From Acidovorax sp. NCPPB 4044 (GTDB taxonomy: Bacteria; Pseudomonadota; Gammaproteobacteria; Burkholderiales; Burkholderiaceae_C), in assembly GCF_028069655.1 (NCBI RefSeq), contig NZ_JAMCOS010000001.1:5052001-5116000 (forward strand): a stretch of 64,000 nucleotides of DNA. Direction: 5' to 3'. This document shows positions 43,904-54,888 of this stretch, in pieces; positions within the stretch are counted from its first letter, which is position 1; every line of letters begins with the position of its first letter. A model generated the notes under the pieces. The model saw only the letters and a program-made list of their open reading frames with translations, searched no databases and was not told the DNA's origin. A program made the translations under genes and the position numbers.

Positions 43904-45112
43904 GTGCCTTCCTTTCCCGATGACTGCTTTGCCGACATGGCCCCGTTCGTGGCCCTGCGGCGCGACCTGCATGCCCACCCCGAACTGGGCTTCGAAGAAC
44001 ACCGCACCGCGGCCCTCGTGGCCGAGCGGCTGCGCGAATGGGGCATCGACGAAGTGCACACCGGCATCGCCGGCACCGGGGTGGTGGGCGTGCTGCACGG
44101 CCGCCCGGGCCGCCGGACCATCGGCCTGCGGGCCGACATGGACGCGCTGCCGCTCGACGAAGAAAACCGCTTCGCCCACCGCTCGCGGCATGCCGGGCGC
44201 ATGCACGCCTGCGGGCACGACGGCCACACCGCCATGCTGCTGGCAGCGGCATGGCAACTGGCGCGCACGCGCGACTTCGCCGGCACCGTGCACTTCATCT
44301 TCCAGCCCGCCGAAGAGATGGGCAAGGCGGGTGCTCGCCGCATGATCGAGGAAGGCCTGTTCGAGCGCTTTCCGTGCGATGCCGTCTTCGCGTTGCACAA
44401 CTTCGCCCTGGACCGCGTGGGCGCGTTCGCGTTCAACCCTGGCGCGCTCATGGCGTCCAGCAACACCTGGCGCATCGTGCTCACGGGGCGCGGCGCGCAC
44501 GCTTCGCAGCCGCACGCCGGCATCGACCCGGTGGCCGCCACCATCGACCTCGCGCAGCAGCTGCAGACGCTGGTGGCGCGGCATGTGGACGGGCGCGACC
44601 GGGCGCTGCTCGCCGTCACGCAGATCCAGGGCTCCGACGCGCCGAACGTGATCCCCGACACGGCCTGGGTGGGCGGCACGGTGCGCACCTTCTCGCTCGA
44701 TGCGCTCGACCGCATCGAGGCCGCGCTGCGCCGCCAGGCCGAGCACACGGCGCTGGCGCACGGCTGCACGGCCGAAGTGCGCTTCACGCGGTCGTCTCCG
44801 CCGCTCGTGAACCATCCGGCCGAAGCCGCCTTCGCCGCCCAGGTGATGCGCGACATCGCCGGGGCGGATGCGGTGGACGACGCCTTCCCCGCGGTGCTGG
44901 CCGCCGAGGACTTCGCCCACATGCTGCGCGTGCGGCCCGGCTGCTACGCCTTCATCGGCAACGGCCCGGGCGACCACCGCCTGCCGGGGCACGGCGACGG
45001 GCCGTGCCTCATCCACAACCGTTCGTTCGACTTCAACGACGGCATCCTCGCCACCGGGGCCCGCTATTTCGTGCGGCTGGCCGAACGGTGGCTCCAACCC
45101 GACCGGACCTGA
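43904..45112 (+). CDS. M20-family amidohydrolase (hippurate-hydrolase-like)
   Basis: A 402-residue M20 metallo-amidohydrolase, typical of N-acyl amino acid hydrolases. The conserved stretches are RRDLHAHPELGFEEHRTA, IGLRADMDALPLDEEN, HACGHDGHTAMLL, FIFQPAEEMGKAGARRMIEEGLF and the late VLAAEDFAHMLRVRPGCYAFIGNGP, which supply the zinc ligands and lid. The start is GTG 43904 with GGAG 9 nt upstream. A Bug-family binding protein gene follows by 5 bp and may have supplied the substrate, but that gene is frameshifted. Confidence 0.92.
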   Translation: MPSFPDDCFADMAPFVALRRDLHAHPELGFEEHRTAALVAERLREWGIDEVHTGIAGTGVVGVLHGRPGRRTIGLRADMDALPLDEENRFAHRSRHAGRMHACGHDGHTAMLLAAAWQLARTRDFAGTVHFIFQPAEEMGKAGARRMIEEGLFERFPCDAVFALHNFALDRVGAFAFNPGALMASSNTWRIVLTGRGAHASQPHAGIDPVAATIDLAQQLQTLVARHVDGRDRALLAVTQIQGSDAPNVIPDTAWVGGTVRTFSLDALDRIEAALRRQAEHTALAHGCTAEVRFTRSSPPLVNHPAEAAFAAQVMRDIAGADAVDDAFPAVLAAEDFAHMLRVRPGCYAFIGNGPGDHRLPGHGDGPCLIHNRSFDFNDGILATGARYFVRLAERWLQPDRT

Positions 45113-45117
45113 ATGCC

Positions 45118-46112
45118 ATGGCCTCTTCGCCGCTTCTGTTTGCCTTCCTTCCGCACCGCCGCCGCCTGTTGGCGGCCGCCGCCAGCTTCGCCGCGCTGCT
45201 GGCGGTGTCCGGGCCCGCGCACGCCGACCGCGTGATCCGCATCGTCGTGCCCTTCGGAGCCGGCGCCACGCAGGACACCGTGGCCCGCACCTTCAGCAAC
45301 GAACTCGGCCAGGCGCTGGGCGCCACCGTGGTCGTGGACAACCGGGCCGGCGCGGGCGGCACCGTGGGCACGGGCCAGGCGCCAAGGCCGCGCCCGACGG
45401 CAACACCCTGGTGCTGGCCGCGGCCAGCCACCACCTGGCCAGCCACCTCTATGCCAGGCTGCCCTATGACCCGGTGAAGGACTTCGTGGGCGTGGCATTC
45501 CTGGGCCGCACGGGCTATGTGGTGGGCGTGCCGGCGGCTTCGGGCATCACCTCCATCGCCGACCTGGTGGCCAAGGCGAAGGCGCAGCCGGGGGCGCTGA
45601 ACTACGCATCTGCGGGCAATGGCAGCGCGTCGCACCTGGCCACGGCCTCGCTGGCAGCCCAGGCGGGCGTGCAGCTGCAGCACATTCCCTTCAAGTCCAC
45701 GGGCGACGCCACCACCGAGCTGCTGGCCGGCCGCGTGCAGGTGGTGACGGGCGCGACCATCGGCATGCTGCCGCTGCGCAGCGATCCGCGCGTGAAGCTG
45801 CTGGCCTATTCGGGCACCGCGCGCTCGCGCTTCCTGCCCGATCTGCCCACCGTGGCCGAGTCCGGCGTGCCGGGCTACACCTTCGACACCTGGCTGGGGC
45901 TGCTGGCGCCGGCCGCGACGCCGCCCGTCGAGGTGGAGCGCATCAACGCCGCCGTGCGCAAGGTGCTGGCCGACCCGGCCGTGCAGGAGCGCCTGGCGCG
46001 CGTGGGCGTGGAAGCGGGCACGCTGCCCGTGGCCGAGTTCCAGCAGTTGCTGAAAGACGATGCGGTGGCCGCCGGGCGGATCGTGAAGGCCGCCGACGTG
46101 CGCATCGAGTGA
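45118..46112 (+). pseudogene. Bug/TctC-family binding protein, broken by a frameshift
   Basis: Tripartite-tricarboxylate-type periplasmic binding protein (Bug family). The N-terminal part from ATG 45118 has a signal peptide and RVIRIVVPFGAGATQDTVARTFSNELGQALGATVVVDNRAGAGGTVGTGQ. Near 45380 a one-base deletion moves the frame: the next codons should read AAKAAPDGNTLVLA but need an extra G in GGCGCCAAGG. The remainder, to 46112, is normal (YASAGNGSASHLATASLAA...). Either the gene is inactivated in this strain or the assembly lost a G in a G/C run. Its location just after the amidohydrolase suggests uptake of that enzyme's substrate. Confidence 0.82.
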
Positions 46113-46127
46113 GGACTGCGCGGCTGC

Positions 46128-46490
46128 TCAGAACAGCCGCGCGCCCAGCGGCACGTCCTGCCCGGGCGTGCACAGCACCACGTGGCCATCGGCATCGGGA
46201 AACCCGGTGACCAGGCACTCGGACCGGATCGGGCCGATCTGCTTGCTCGGGAAGTTCAGCACGGCCACCACCTGCCGGCCCACCAGTGTCTCTGGCGTGT
46301 AGTGCACCGTGATCTGGGCGCTGGACTTGCGCACGCCGATGTCGGGCCCGAAGTCGATGTGCAGGATGTAGGCCGGCTTGCGGGCCTGGGGAAAGGGCTC
46401 GGCGGCCACGATGCGGCCGGCGCGCAGCTCCACTTTGGCGAAATCGTTCCAGGTGATCGGGGGCAGGGGCGTGGCGGAGGCATCGGTCAT
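46128..46490 (-). CDS. csaA: CsaA-like tRNA-binding-domain protein
   Basis: A 120-residue stand-alone OB-fold protein of the EMAPII/CsaA type. It has FAKVELRAGRIVAAEPFPQARKPAYILHIDFG, then GVRKSSAQITVHYTPETLVGRQVVAVLNFPSKQIGPIRSECLVTGF, the classic block of the family. CsaA is described as a dimeric export-related chaperone that binds tRNA-like surfaces. It is a single gene on the minus strand, between the broken Bug gene and gap. Confidence 0.9.
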   Translation of the reverse strand: MTDASATPLPPITWNDFAKVELRAGRIVAAEPFPQARKPAYILHIDFGPDIGVRKSSAQITVHYTPETLVGRQVVAVLNFPSKQIGPIRSECLVTGFPDADGHVVLCTPGQDVPLGARLF

Positions 46491-46575
46491 GCCCGCATGG
46501 TGCCCGAGCGCCCGCACGGGAAATGTCGCGCAACGCCTGTGCTGCGGGCCACGGACCCGGCTGGCCGGCGCCATG

Positions 46576-46606
46576 AAAAAAGCCAGAACCGGCAGGCGGT
46601 TCTGGC
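46576..46606 (-). terminator. Rho-independent terminator of gap
   Basis: On the minus strand the arms are GCCAGAACC and GGTTCTGGC, a perfect 9-bp stem with a 7-base loop, followed by six T. It lies about 25 bp after the gap stop codon. This is the clearest terminator in the window. Confidence 0.92.
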
Positions 46607-46630
46607 TGGTGCGCGGATCGCGGGGAGGGC

Positions 46631-49806
<3,176 letters not shown>

Positions 49807-49910
49807 CAGGGGCGGCTCCGGAAGGGGGCGGGGAGGGAAAACCGCGCATTTTACCGGCCCACCCCGGCACCCCGGGCGCCACCCCGCCGCACTGCACTAC
49901 AGTGCGGGCC

Positions 49911-50312
49911 ATGCAAGGCCTGCACCTCACCGCCGATCTCCACGGATGCCGCTGCGCCGCGCAGTGGCTGCTCGATGCCGGCGCGCTGGGCCAGGCGTGC
50001 CTGGATGCCGTGCGCGGCGCGGGCCTGCAGGCCGTCGGCCAGCTCTTCCATCCGTTTCCGGCCACCGCGCACGGGCCCGGCGGCGTCACCGCCACCGTGT
50101 TGCTGGCGGAATCGCACCTGTGCATCCATACCTGGCCGGAGCAGCGCGCCGTCACGCTCGACGTCTACGTGTGCAATTTCGGCGCCGACCATTCCGCGCA
50201 GGCCCAGGCGCTGATGGACGCGCTGCTGGCGCTGTTCGAGCCCGCCACCGTGCAGCGCCACGCGCTGCGGCGCGGCGAACCGGCGGCTGCGGGCGGCGCT
50301 TTTCCTGTCTGA
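49911..50312 (+). CDS. speD: S-adenosylmethionine decarboxylase proenzyme
   Basis: A 133-residue class 1B SpeD/SpeH. It self-cleaves to form a pyruvoyl cofactor and makes decarboxylated SAM for spermidine. The cleavage site is in LLAESHLCIHTWPE (Glu-Ser bond near residue 69), the well-known motif. It starts GLHLTADLHGC. The end extends somewhat beyond the usual core. The next gene, murU-like, starts 7 bp later, so the two may be co-transcribed, although no functional link is known. The gene is divergent from tkt. Confidence 0.93.
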   Translation: MQGLHLTADLHGCRCAAQWLLDAGALGQACLDAVRGAGLQAVGQLFHPFPATAHGPGGVTATVLLAESHLCIHTWPEQRAVTLDVYVCNFGADHSAQAQALMDALLALFEPATVQRHALRRGEPAAAGGAFPV

Positions 50313-50319
50313 CATCCGA

Positions 50320-51126
50320 ATGACTTCCCTGCCGCATTCCTCCGCCGCGCCCGCACCGGGCGCGCAGCCGCCGGCCATGCTCCTGGCCGCGGGCCGGGGC
50401 GAGCGCATGCGCCCGCTCACCGACACCACGCCCAAACCCCTGCTCACCGTGCGCGGACGCCCGCTGCTGCAGTGGCACCTGGATGCCCTGGCGGTGGCCG
50501 GCGTGCGCTCGGCCGTGGTCAACACGGCCTGGCTGGGCGAGCAGATCAGCGATCGGTTCGGGAGTGAAATCACCTCCATGTCGCCGCAAAATGGACCTGA
50601 AGTGCTATCGATTTCATACTCCCACGAGGGCCGTGATTTCGGTGGCGCGCTGGAGACGGCCGGCGGCATCGCGCGTGCGCTGCCCGGGCTGGGGCCGGTG
50701 TTCTGGCTCGCCGCGGGCGATGTGTTCGCGCCCGATTTCACTTTCGCGGCCAAGGACGCCGCCGCCTTCGCTGCCGGCGACGCGCTGGCCCACCTCTGGC
50801 TCGTGCCCAACCCCGCGCACCATCCGCGCGGCGACTTCGGGCTGTCGGCGGCCGGACGCGCGCTCAACCTGCCCGCCCATGACCCCGCGCCGCGCTACAC
50901 CTACAGCACGCTGGCGCTGCTGCGCGCCGAACTCTTCGCCGCGCCCTGGTGCGATATCCCGCCCGGCAACCCGGGCGGCATGGCGGCCCCGCTGGCGCCG
51001 CTGCTGCGCAGCGCCATGGACCAGGGCCGGGTGACGGCTGCGCTCTACACGGGGCGCTGGACCGACGTGGGTACGCCGGAGCGGCTGGCGGCCTTGAACG
51101 CAGGCCCCGGGCAACCGCCCGCGTGA
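50320..51126 (+). CDS. murU: Nucleotidyltransferase, MurU-like
   Basis: A 268-residue sugar-1-phosphate nucleotidyltransferase. The signature is AMLLAAGRGERMRPLTDTTPKPLLTVRGRPLLQWHL (residues 19-54), and the GD of the active site is in FWLAAGDVF. It resembles MurU, which makes UDP-MurNAc from MurNAc-1-phosphate in peptidoglycan recycling, but a mannose-1-phosphate guanylyltransferase role is possible. An A/T-rich, in-frame patch (about 50567-50635; residues SEITSMSPQNGPEVLSISYS) looks inserted relative to relatives. It converges on yqiK. Confidence 0.82.
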   Translation: MTSLPHSSAAPAPGAQPPAMLLAAGRGERMRPLTDTTPKPLLTVRGRPLLQWHLDALAVAGVRSAVVNTAWLGEQISDRFGSEITSMSPQNGPEVLSISYSHEGRDFGGALETAGGIARALPGLGPVFWLAAGDVFAPDFTFAAKDAAAFAAGDALAHLWLVPNPAHHPRGDFGLSAAGRALNLPAHDPAPRYTYSTLALLRAELFAAPWCDIPPGNPGGMAAPLAPLLRSAMDQGRVTAALYTGRWTDVGTPERLAALNAGPGQPPA

Positions 51127-51172
51127 GCGGATGGACGGCGCCTTGCGGGGCGCGCGTCTCCCCTGCGGTGGC

Positions 51173-52888
51173 TCAGGCGTTGTCTCGGGCGACGGCCGGT
51201 GCTGCCGGGGCCGGTGTTCCCAGCATGCCAGCCAGGCTGTGGGCCATGCCGGTGATGCCCTCATTCGACAGGCCTGCGTCTTTCATCACGGCATCGACGA
51301 TGGGCTTGGCCAACTGGTATTGCAGCGCGGAGTTCATCACCTGCTCGGGAAAGGTGGCGCCTGCCGTAGGGGCCGCCGTGCCTTCTTGAAGCCCACCTGC
51401 GGACGCGCTGCCGGGCATGCCGTTGACCTGGAAGATCCGGATGGAGTCGATTTTCTCCATCGGCCGGACAGCCTGCTCCAGGATGAGCGGCAACTGCTGC
51501 AGCAACTGCGCGCGCAGCTGGAGATCGATCTGGGCGGCCGACAGGGTATTCAGCGCTTCGTTGATGGCGCGCTTGCCTTCTGCCTCAGCCAGAGCCGCGG
51601 CCTGCCGCGCGCGTGCTTCGATGGTGACGGCTTCGGCCCGGTCCATGGCCGCTTCCTTCTCCGCAGCCGCGGACACGCGGACCGAGATGGCGCTCTGCTC
51701 GGCTTCTTTCGAGGCCTCGATCAGCTGGATGCTTTTCTCGCGTTCCGCCACCGCGACGAGCCGCGCCGTGTTCACGGCTTCCTCGGCTTTCACGGCTTCC
51801 GAGCGCGCCAGGTTGGCGGCCGCATCGGATTCGGACTGTTCGCGCGACTTGTTGGCAATGGCGATCTGCGTGTCCTGACGGGCGATCTCCACCTGCTTGC
51901 GCTGCTCCGCACGCTTGGTTTCGGTGTGGCGTTCGAGTTCGATCTCGCGGGTCTGGATCACCAGGTTCTTTTCGATCTCGGCCGACTTGATCTCCCGGTC
52001 GGCTTCGATGCGCTTCTGGCTCACCTGCCGGGCAGCTTCGATCTGCGCGGCTTCCGCTTCGCGGTTGCGTTCCGCCTGCTGCGTTGCGATCAGCGCGGCC
52101 TGTTCGGCCCGGGTGTTCTCGATTTCCCGCTTCTGGGACAGCGAGGCGAACTCCTGGTCCTTTTCGATGGTGAGTTTTTGCCGGGTGGCGTCCAGGTTCT
52201 TAGTGCGCACCTGCACCTCGGTGTCCTGCTCGACGTCGTTGCGCTGCTTGCGCCGGGCCTCGGTCTGCTCGGTGAGCCTCGTCAGGCCCTCGGCATCGAA
52301 GGCGTTGTTGGGGTTGAAGAACTGCTTGTCCGTCTGGTCCAGGCTGGTGAGCGACACGGATTCCAGTTCCAGGCCGTTCTTTTCGAGGTCTTCGGCCACC
52401 GCGTTCTGGACGGCCTGCACGAAGTCCCGGCGCTTGTCCTGAAGCTCCTGGATGGTCATGGTTGCGGCCGTCGCGCGCAGCGAGTCGACGAACTTGTCCT
52501 CCACCAGGGCTTTGAGTTCGTCGGGGCTCATGGTGCGGGCGCCCAGGGTCTGCGCGGCGATGCTGACGGCCTCTTCCGTCTGCTTGACCCGCACGAAAAA
52601 CGCTGCCGTCACATCGACCCGCATGCGGTCCTTGGTGATGAGGCTCTCCCGCTCCCGGCGCACGACCTCGAGCTTGAGGGTGTTCATGTTGACCAGGACG
52701 CGCTCGTGGAACACCGGCAGCACGATGGCGCCACCGTCCATGATCACTTTCTGGCCGCCGAGCCCCGTGCGCACGAAAGCGGTTTCCTTGGTCGAGCGCT
52801 TGTACAGGCGCGCAAAAATGAAGCCGATCGCCAGAAGCGTCGACAGGACGATCGCGGCAATGACGCCCATTTCGATCAAGTTGTTCAT
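51173..52888 (-). CDS. yqiK: Flotillin-like protein YqiK
   Basis: A 571-residue inner-membrane flotillin/YqiK protein. An N-terminal membrane helix (residues 8-28) is followed by an SPFH (band 7) domain to about residue 210 with FVRTGLGGQKVIMDGGAIVLPVFHERVLVN. A long Glu/Ala/Arg-rich coiled coil runs from about 220 to 470. The end carries a hydrophobic LAKPIVDAVMKDAG segment. Flotillins organise membrane microdomains. It is last in a four-gene minus-strand operon with YqiJ-, PspA- and RHH-like genes. Confidence 0.92.
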   Translation of the reverse strand: MNNLIEMGVIAAIVLSTLLAIGFIFARLYKRSTKETAFVRTGLGGQKVIMDGGAIVLPVFHERVLVNMNTLKLEVVRRERESLITKDRMRVDVTAAFFVRVKQTEEAVSIAAQTLGARTMSPDELKALVEDKFVDSLRATAATMTIQELQDKRRDFVQAVQNAVAEDLEKNGLELESVSLTSLDQTDKQFFNPNNAFDAEGLTRLTEQTEARRKQRNDVEQDTEVQVRTKNLDATRQKLTIEKDQEFASLSQKREIENTRAEQAALIATQQAERNREAEAAQIEAARQVSQKRIEADREIKSAEIEKNLVIQTREIELERHTETKRAEQRKQVEIARQDTQIAIANKSREQSESDAAANLARSEAVKAEEAVNTARLVAVAEREKSIQLIEASKEAEQSAISVRVSAAAEKEAAMDRAEAVTIEARARQAAALAEAEGKRAINEALNTLSAAQIDLQLRAQLLQQLPLILEQAVRPMEKIDSIRIFQVNGMPGSASAGGLQEGTAAPTAGATFPEQVMNSALQYQLAKPIVDAVMKDAGLSNEGITGMAHSLAGMLGTPAPAAPAVARDNA

Positions 52889-52938
52889 ATCGTTCTAAGT
52901 CCCTCGGATGTAGGTATTGGGTATGGGGAGGAGGCCGG

Positions 52939-53565
52939 TCACATGAGCGTCGGATGCGGGTTGGCGATGCACCGGTAGAAGGCGCCGGCTTTGCGCACTA
53001 CCAGGATTTCGGTGCCTTCTTCGAAGACATCGCCATCGATGTCCGGCTCGGCCATCAGGTAATGGGTCCGTCCGTGGGCGTCGCGCACGCGAGCCTGGGC
53101 GGCCAGGCCGCGCCGCGCCGTGCCCGCGGAGATCGTTCCGGTGCGGCCCACCAGGGACATTTCGCTGACCACACTGGTTTCATCGCGCGGCAGGATGTGG
53201 GCCACCAATGAGCCCAGGCCCCGCACCATGACCAAACCGGAGGGCAGCGCAAGCAACCCGGCGCCCCAAGCGGGCAGGAAGCTGCCCAGCATGGCGTGGG
53301 CCACCATCTGCAGCGCGTAGCCGAAGATGGCGTAACCCGCCAGGAACAGCACCAGCAGCACCAGGGATGGCACTTGGCCGAGGTGCAGCCAGCCCAGGAC
53401 CCGGTCCAGGCCGGTGTCGGATGCCACCTCGGGAATCAGGCCGTCGATGAGATTGCTGGGGCTGAACGCCACCAGCATGCCGAACCCTTCGATCAGCGCA
53501 ATCGCGACGATGAGCGCGAAGGCCACGCCGAAAGGCGTCGTTTCTGCAGCAGAAAAAAGGCCCAC
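52939..53565 (-). CDS. yqiJ: YqiJ/NfeD-like OB-fold membrane protein
   Basis: A 208-residue membrane protein with hydrophobic segments near residues 12-35, 65-92 and 95-115, then a C-terminal OB fold (SLVGRTGTISAGTARRGLAAQARVRDAHGRTHYLMAEPDIDG...GTEILVV). It is homologous to E. coli YqiJ, the usual partner of YqiK. NfeD-like proteins assist flotillins. Two bases separate its start from the PspA-gene stop; yqiK starts 50 bp after its stop. Confidence 0.9.
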   Translation of the reverse strand: MGLFSAAETTPFGVAFALIVAIALIEGFGMLVAFSPSNLIDGLIPEVASDTGLDRVLGWLHLGQVPSLVLLVLFLAGYAIFGYALQMVAHAMLGSFLPAWGAGLLALPSGLVMVRGLGSLVAHILPRDETSVVSEMSLVGRTGTISAGTARRGLAAQARVRDAHGRTHYLMAEPDIDGDVFEEGTEILVVRKAGAFYRCIANPHPTLM

Positions 53566-53567
53566 GA

Positions 53568-54233
53568 TCAGCGGGTGCGCAATTGCGCCATGCGTTCTTC
53601 GATCTGGTTCTTGCGCACCAGCTCCTCGAGGTCCTTGAGGCGCGCGGCCTGCTCCAGCGTGGCGCCCGCTGCGCTGGGCGAGAGGCCTGTGTGGCGCTGG
53701 TACAGGCGATCGAAGGAGTCCGTGGCCGCATCCAGGCGGTTTTGCGACGGCGCGCCGGTGCCGGAAGCAGCGCCTTGGGGCGTCGCCGGTGCGCGGCTGC
53801 GCACGAAATCGTCGAGCGCCTCCGCCATCTGGCGCTTCTTGGCCAGCAGGGCGGTCACATAACCCTTCAGTTCTTCTTCCTTGCGCACCTGTTCGGCAAG
53901 ATTGGTTTCCAGCACCGGGATCTGGGCTTCGATGTCGAGTTGGCGCGCCACGGCGGCCCGCGCCAGATCGTCCCGGTCGGCAGCCAGTGCCTGCCGGGTC
54001 TGCTCCGTGAGGGTTTCGTGCTGCGCATTCAGGTGCGAGTGCTGCTGCTGTGCCAGATGGCGATTGGCGCTGACCAGCCCCAATTCATGGCGGACGTCCG
54101 TGATGACGGTGTCCACCTCGCGAATGGATTGCTCCATCACGGCCTCGGGCGCCTGGTTCTCGATGCGGTCTACCAGGGCATGCACGCTCCCGGCAATGAC
54201 GCGGCCCACGCGGTTCTTCAGGGAATCTGCCAT
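53568..54233 (-). CDS. pspA: PspA/IM30-family envelope-stress protein
   Basis: A 221-residue PspA/Vipp1-type protein, nearly all helical: VGRVIAGSVHALVDRIENQAPEAVMEQSIREVDTVITDVRHELG at the start, then coils with REL/QQQH-rich heptads. These proteins bind stressed inner membranes and form scaffolds. PspA genes next to flotillin/NfeD genes are known in bacteria without the Enterobacterial PspBC/F system. No pspF-like regulator is adjacent; an RHH-like protein is upstream instead. Confidence 0.9.
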   Translation of the reverse strand: MADSLKNRVGRVIAGSVHALVDRIENQAPEAVMEQSIREVDTVITDVRHELGLVSANRHLAQQQHSHLNAQHETLTEQTRQALAADRDDLARAAVARQLDIEAQIPVLETNLAEQVRKEEELKGYVTALLAKKRQMAEALDDFVRSRAPATPQGAASGTGAPSQNRLDAATDSFDRLYQRHTGLSPSAAGATLEQAARLKDLEELVRKNQIEERMAQLRTR

Positions 54234-54236
54234 CGC

Positions 54237-54740
54237 TCACTCTCCTTTTGCATGATGAATGTTGTTTGCCAGTTCGACAGTGGCCGCCATGTGCCGGCGC
54301 ACCACGCCCGCGTCATAGGCCGCCGCCTCGGAAGTGGTGGCCTGTCGCAGCAGGCCGGCGCTCAGCGCAAACGCGCGCCGTACCAGCATGTCTTCCAACT
54401 CCGCGGCATCGGCCGCAGTCTGGGGCATATGGCTCATGACCATCGCCAGGCTGCTCGTCAGATGGTCCAGCAACAGTCCGAGCACTTCCGAGTGGCGCGA
54501 CGACTCGGCTTCGGCCCGTACCAGCGCCTCGCGTGCGCCAGCGGTGAGATCGCGTGTCCAGGCATGCGCGGCGGGGTAATCCATGGCGCCGTCGTACTGC
54601 CGCTTGAGCTGGCCCAACAGTACGCGCAGCTTGTCGCTGTTGGTAGTGGCGCCTTCTACCGGAAGCCGGGCGAGCCAAAGGTAGAGATCGCTCGGAATCC
54701 GTGCGGACAGCGGCTCCATGGACTGTATGGGGGGCGGCAT
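54237..54740 (-). CDS. Ribbon-helix-helix-like regulator heading the PspA-YqiJK operon
   Basis: A 167-residue protein. Residues 10-45 (PLSARIPSDLYLWLARLPVEG...TNSDKLRVLL) resemble a ribbon-helix-helix DNA-binding domain: a strand (SARIP), a helix (SDLYLWL) and a second helix with an N/S-cap. The rest is helical (HSEVLGLLLDHLTSSLAMVMSH) and probably an oligomerisation or sensor part. I chose ATG 54740, 7 nt after GGGAGA; ATG 54758 lacks a site. Three bases separate its stop from pspA. A 14-bp perfect palindrome lies just upstream, so autoregulation is likely. The RHH assignment is inference from pattern. Confidence 0.72.
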   Translation of the reverse strand: MPPPIQSMEPLSARIPSDLYLWLARLPVEGATTNSDKLRVLLGQLKRQYDGAMDYPAAHAWTRDLTAGAREALVRAEAESSRHSEVLGLLLDHLTSSLAMVMSHMPQTAADAAELEDMLVRRAFALSAGLLRQATTSEAAAYDAGVVRRHMAATVELANNIHHAKGE

Positions 54741-54760
54741 CGGGATTCTCCCGTTCATGT

Positions 54761-54802
54761 GTTGTTGACGATTGTATGCATTTGAATTCAATCGTCAACA
54801 AC
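54761..54802. promoter_or_regulatory. Long perfect palindrome in divergent promoter region
   Basis: GTTGTTGACGATTG (54761-54774) and CAATCGTCAACAAC (54789-54802) are exact complements around a 14-base A/T-rich centre. Each arm holds TTGACG, so symmetric -35-like hexamers face outward-reading promoters on both strands. It lies 20 bp before the RHH-like gene and 86 bp before the aminopeptidase. It probably binds the RHH-like protein. Confidence 0.68.
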
Positions 54803-54888
54803 ATGGGAGTCCATGCTGCATGGGGCAACGTGGACGGGGTTTGCCGTGCGACGTCCTTGCGACGGCAAGATGGCACGACAATGCAGAA

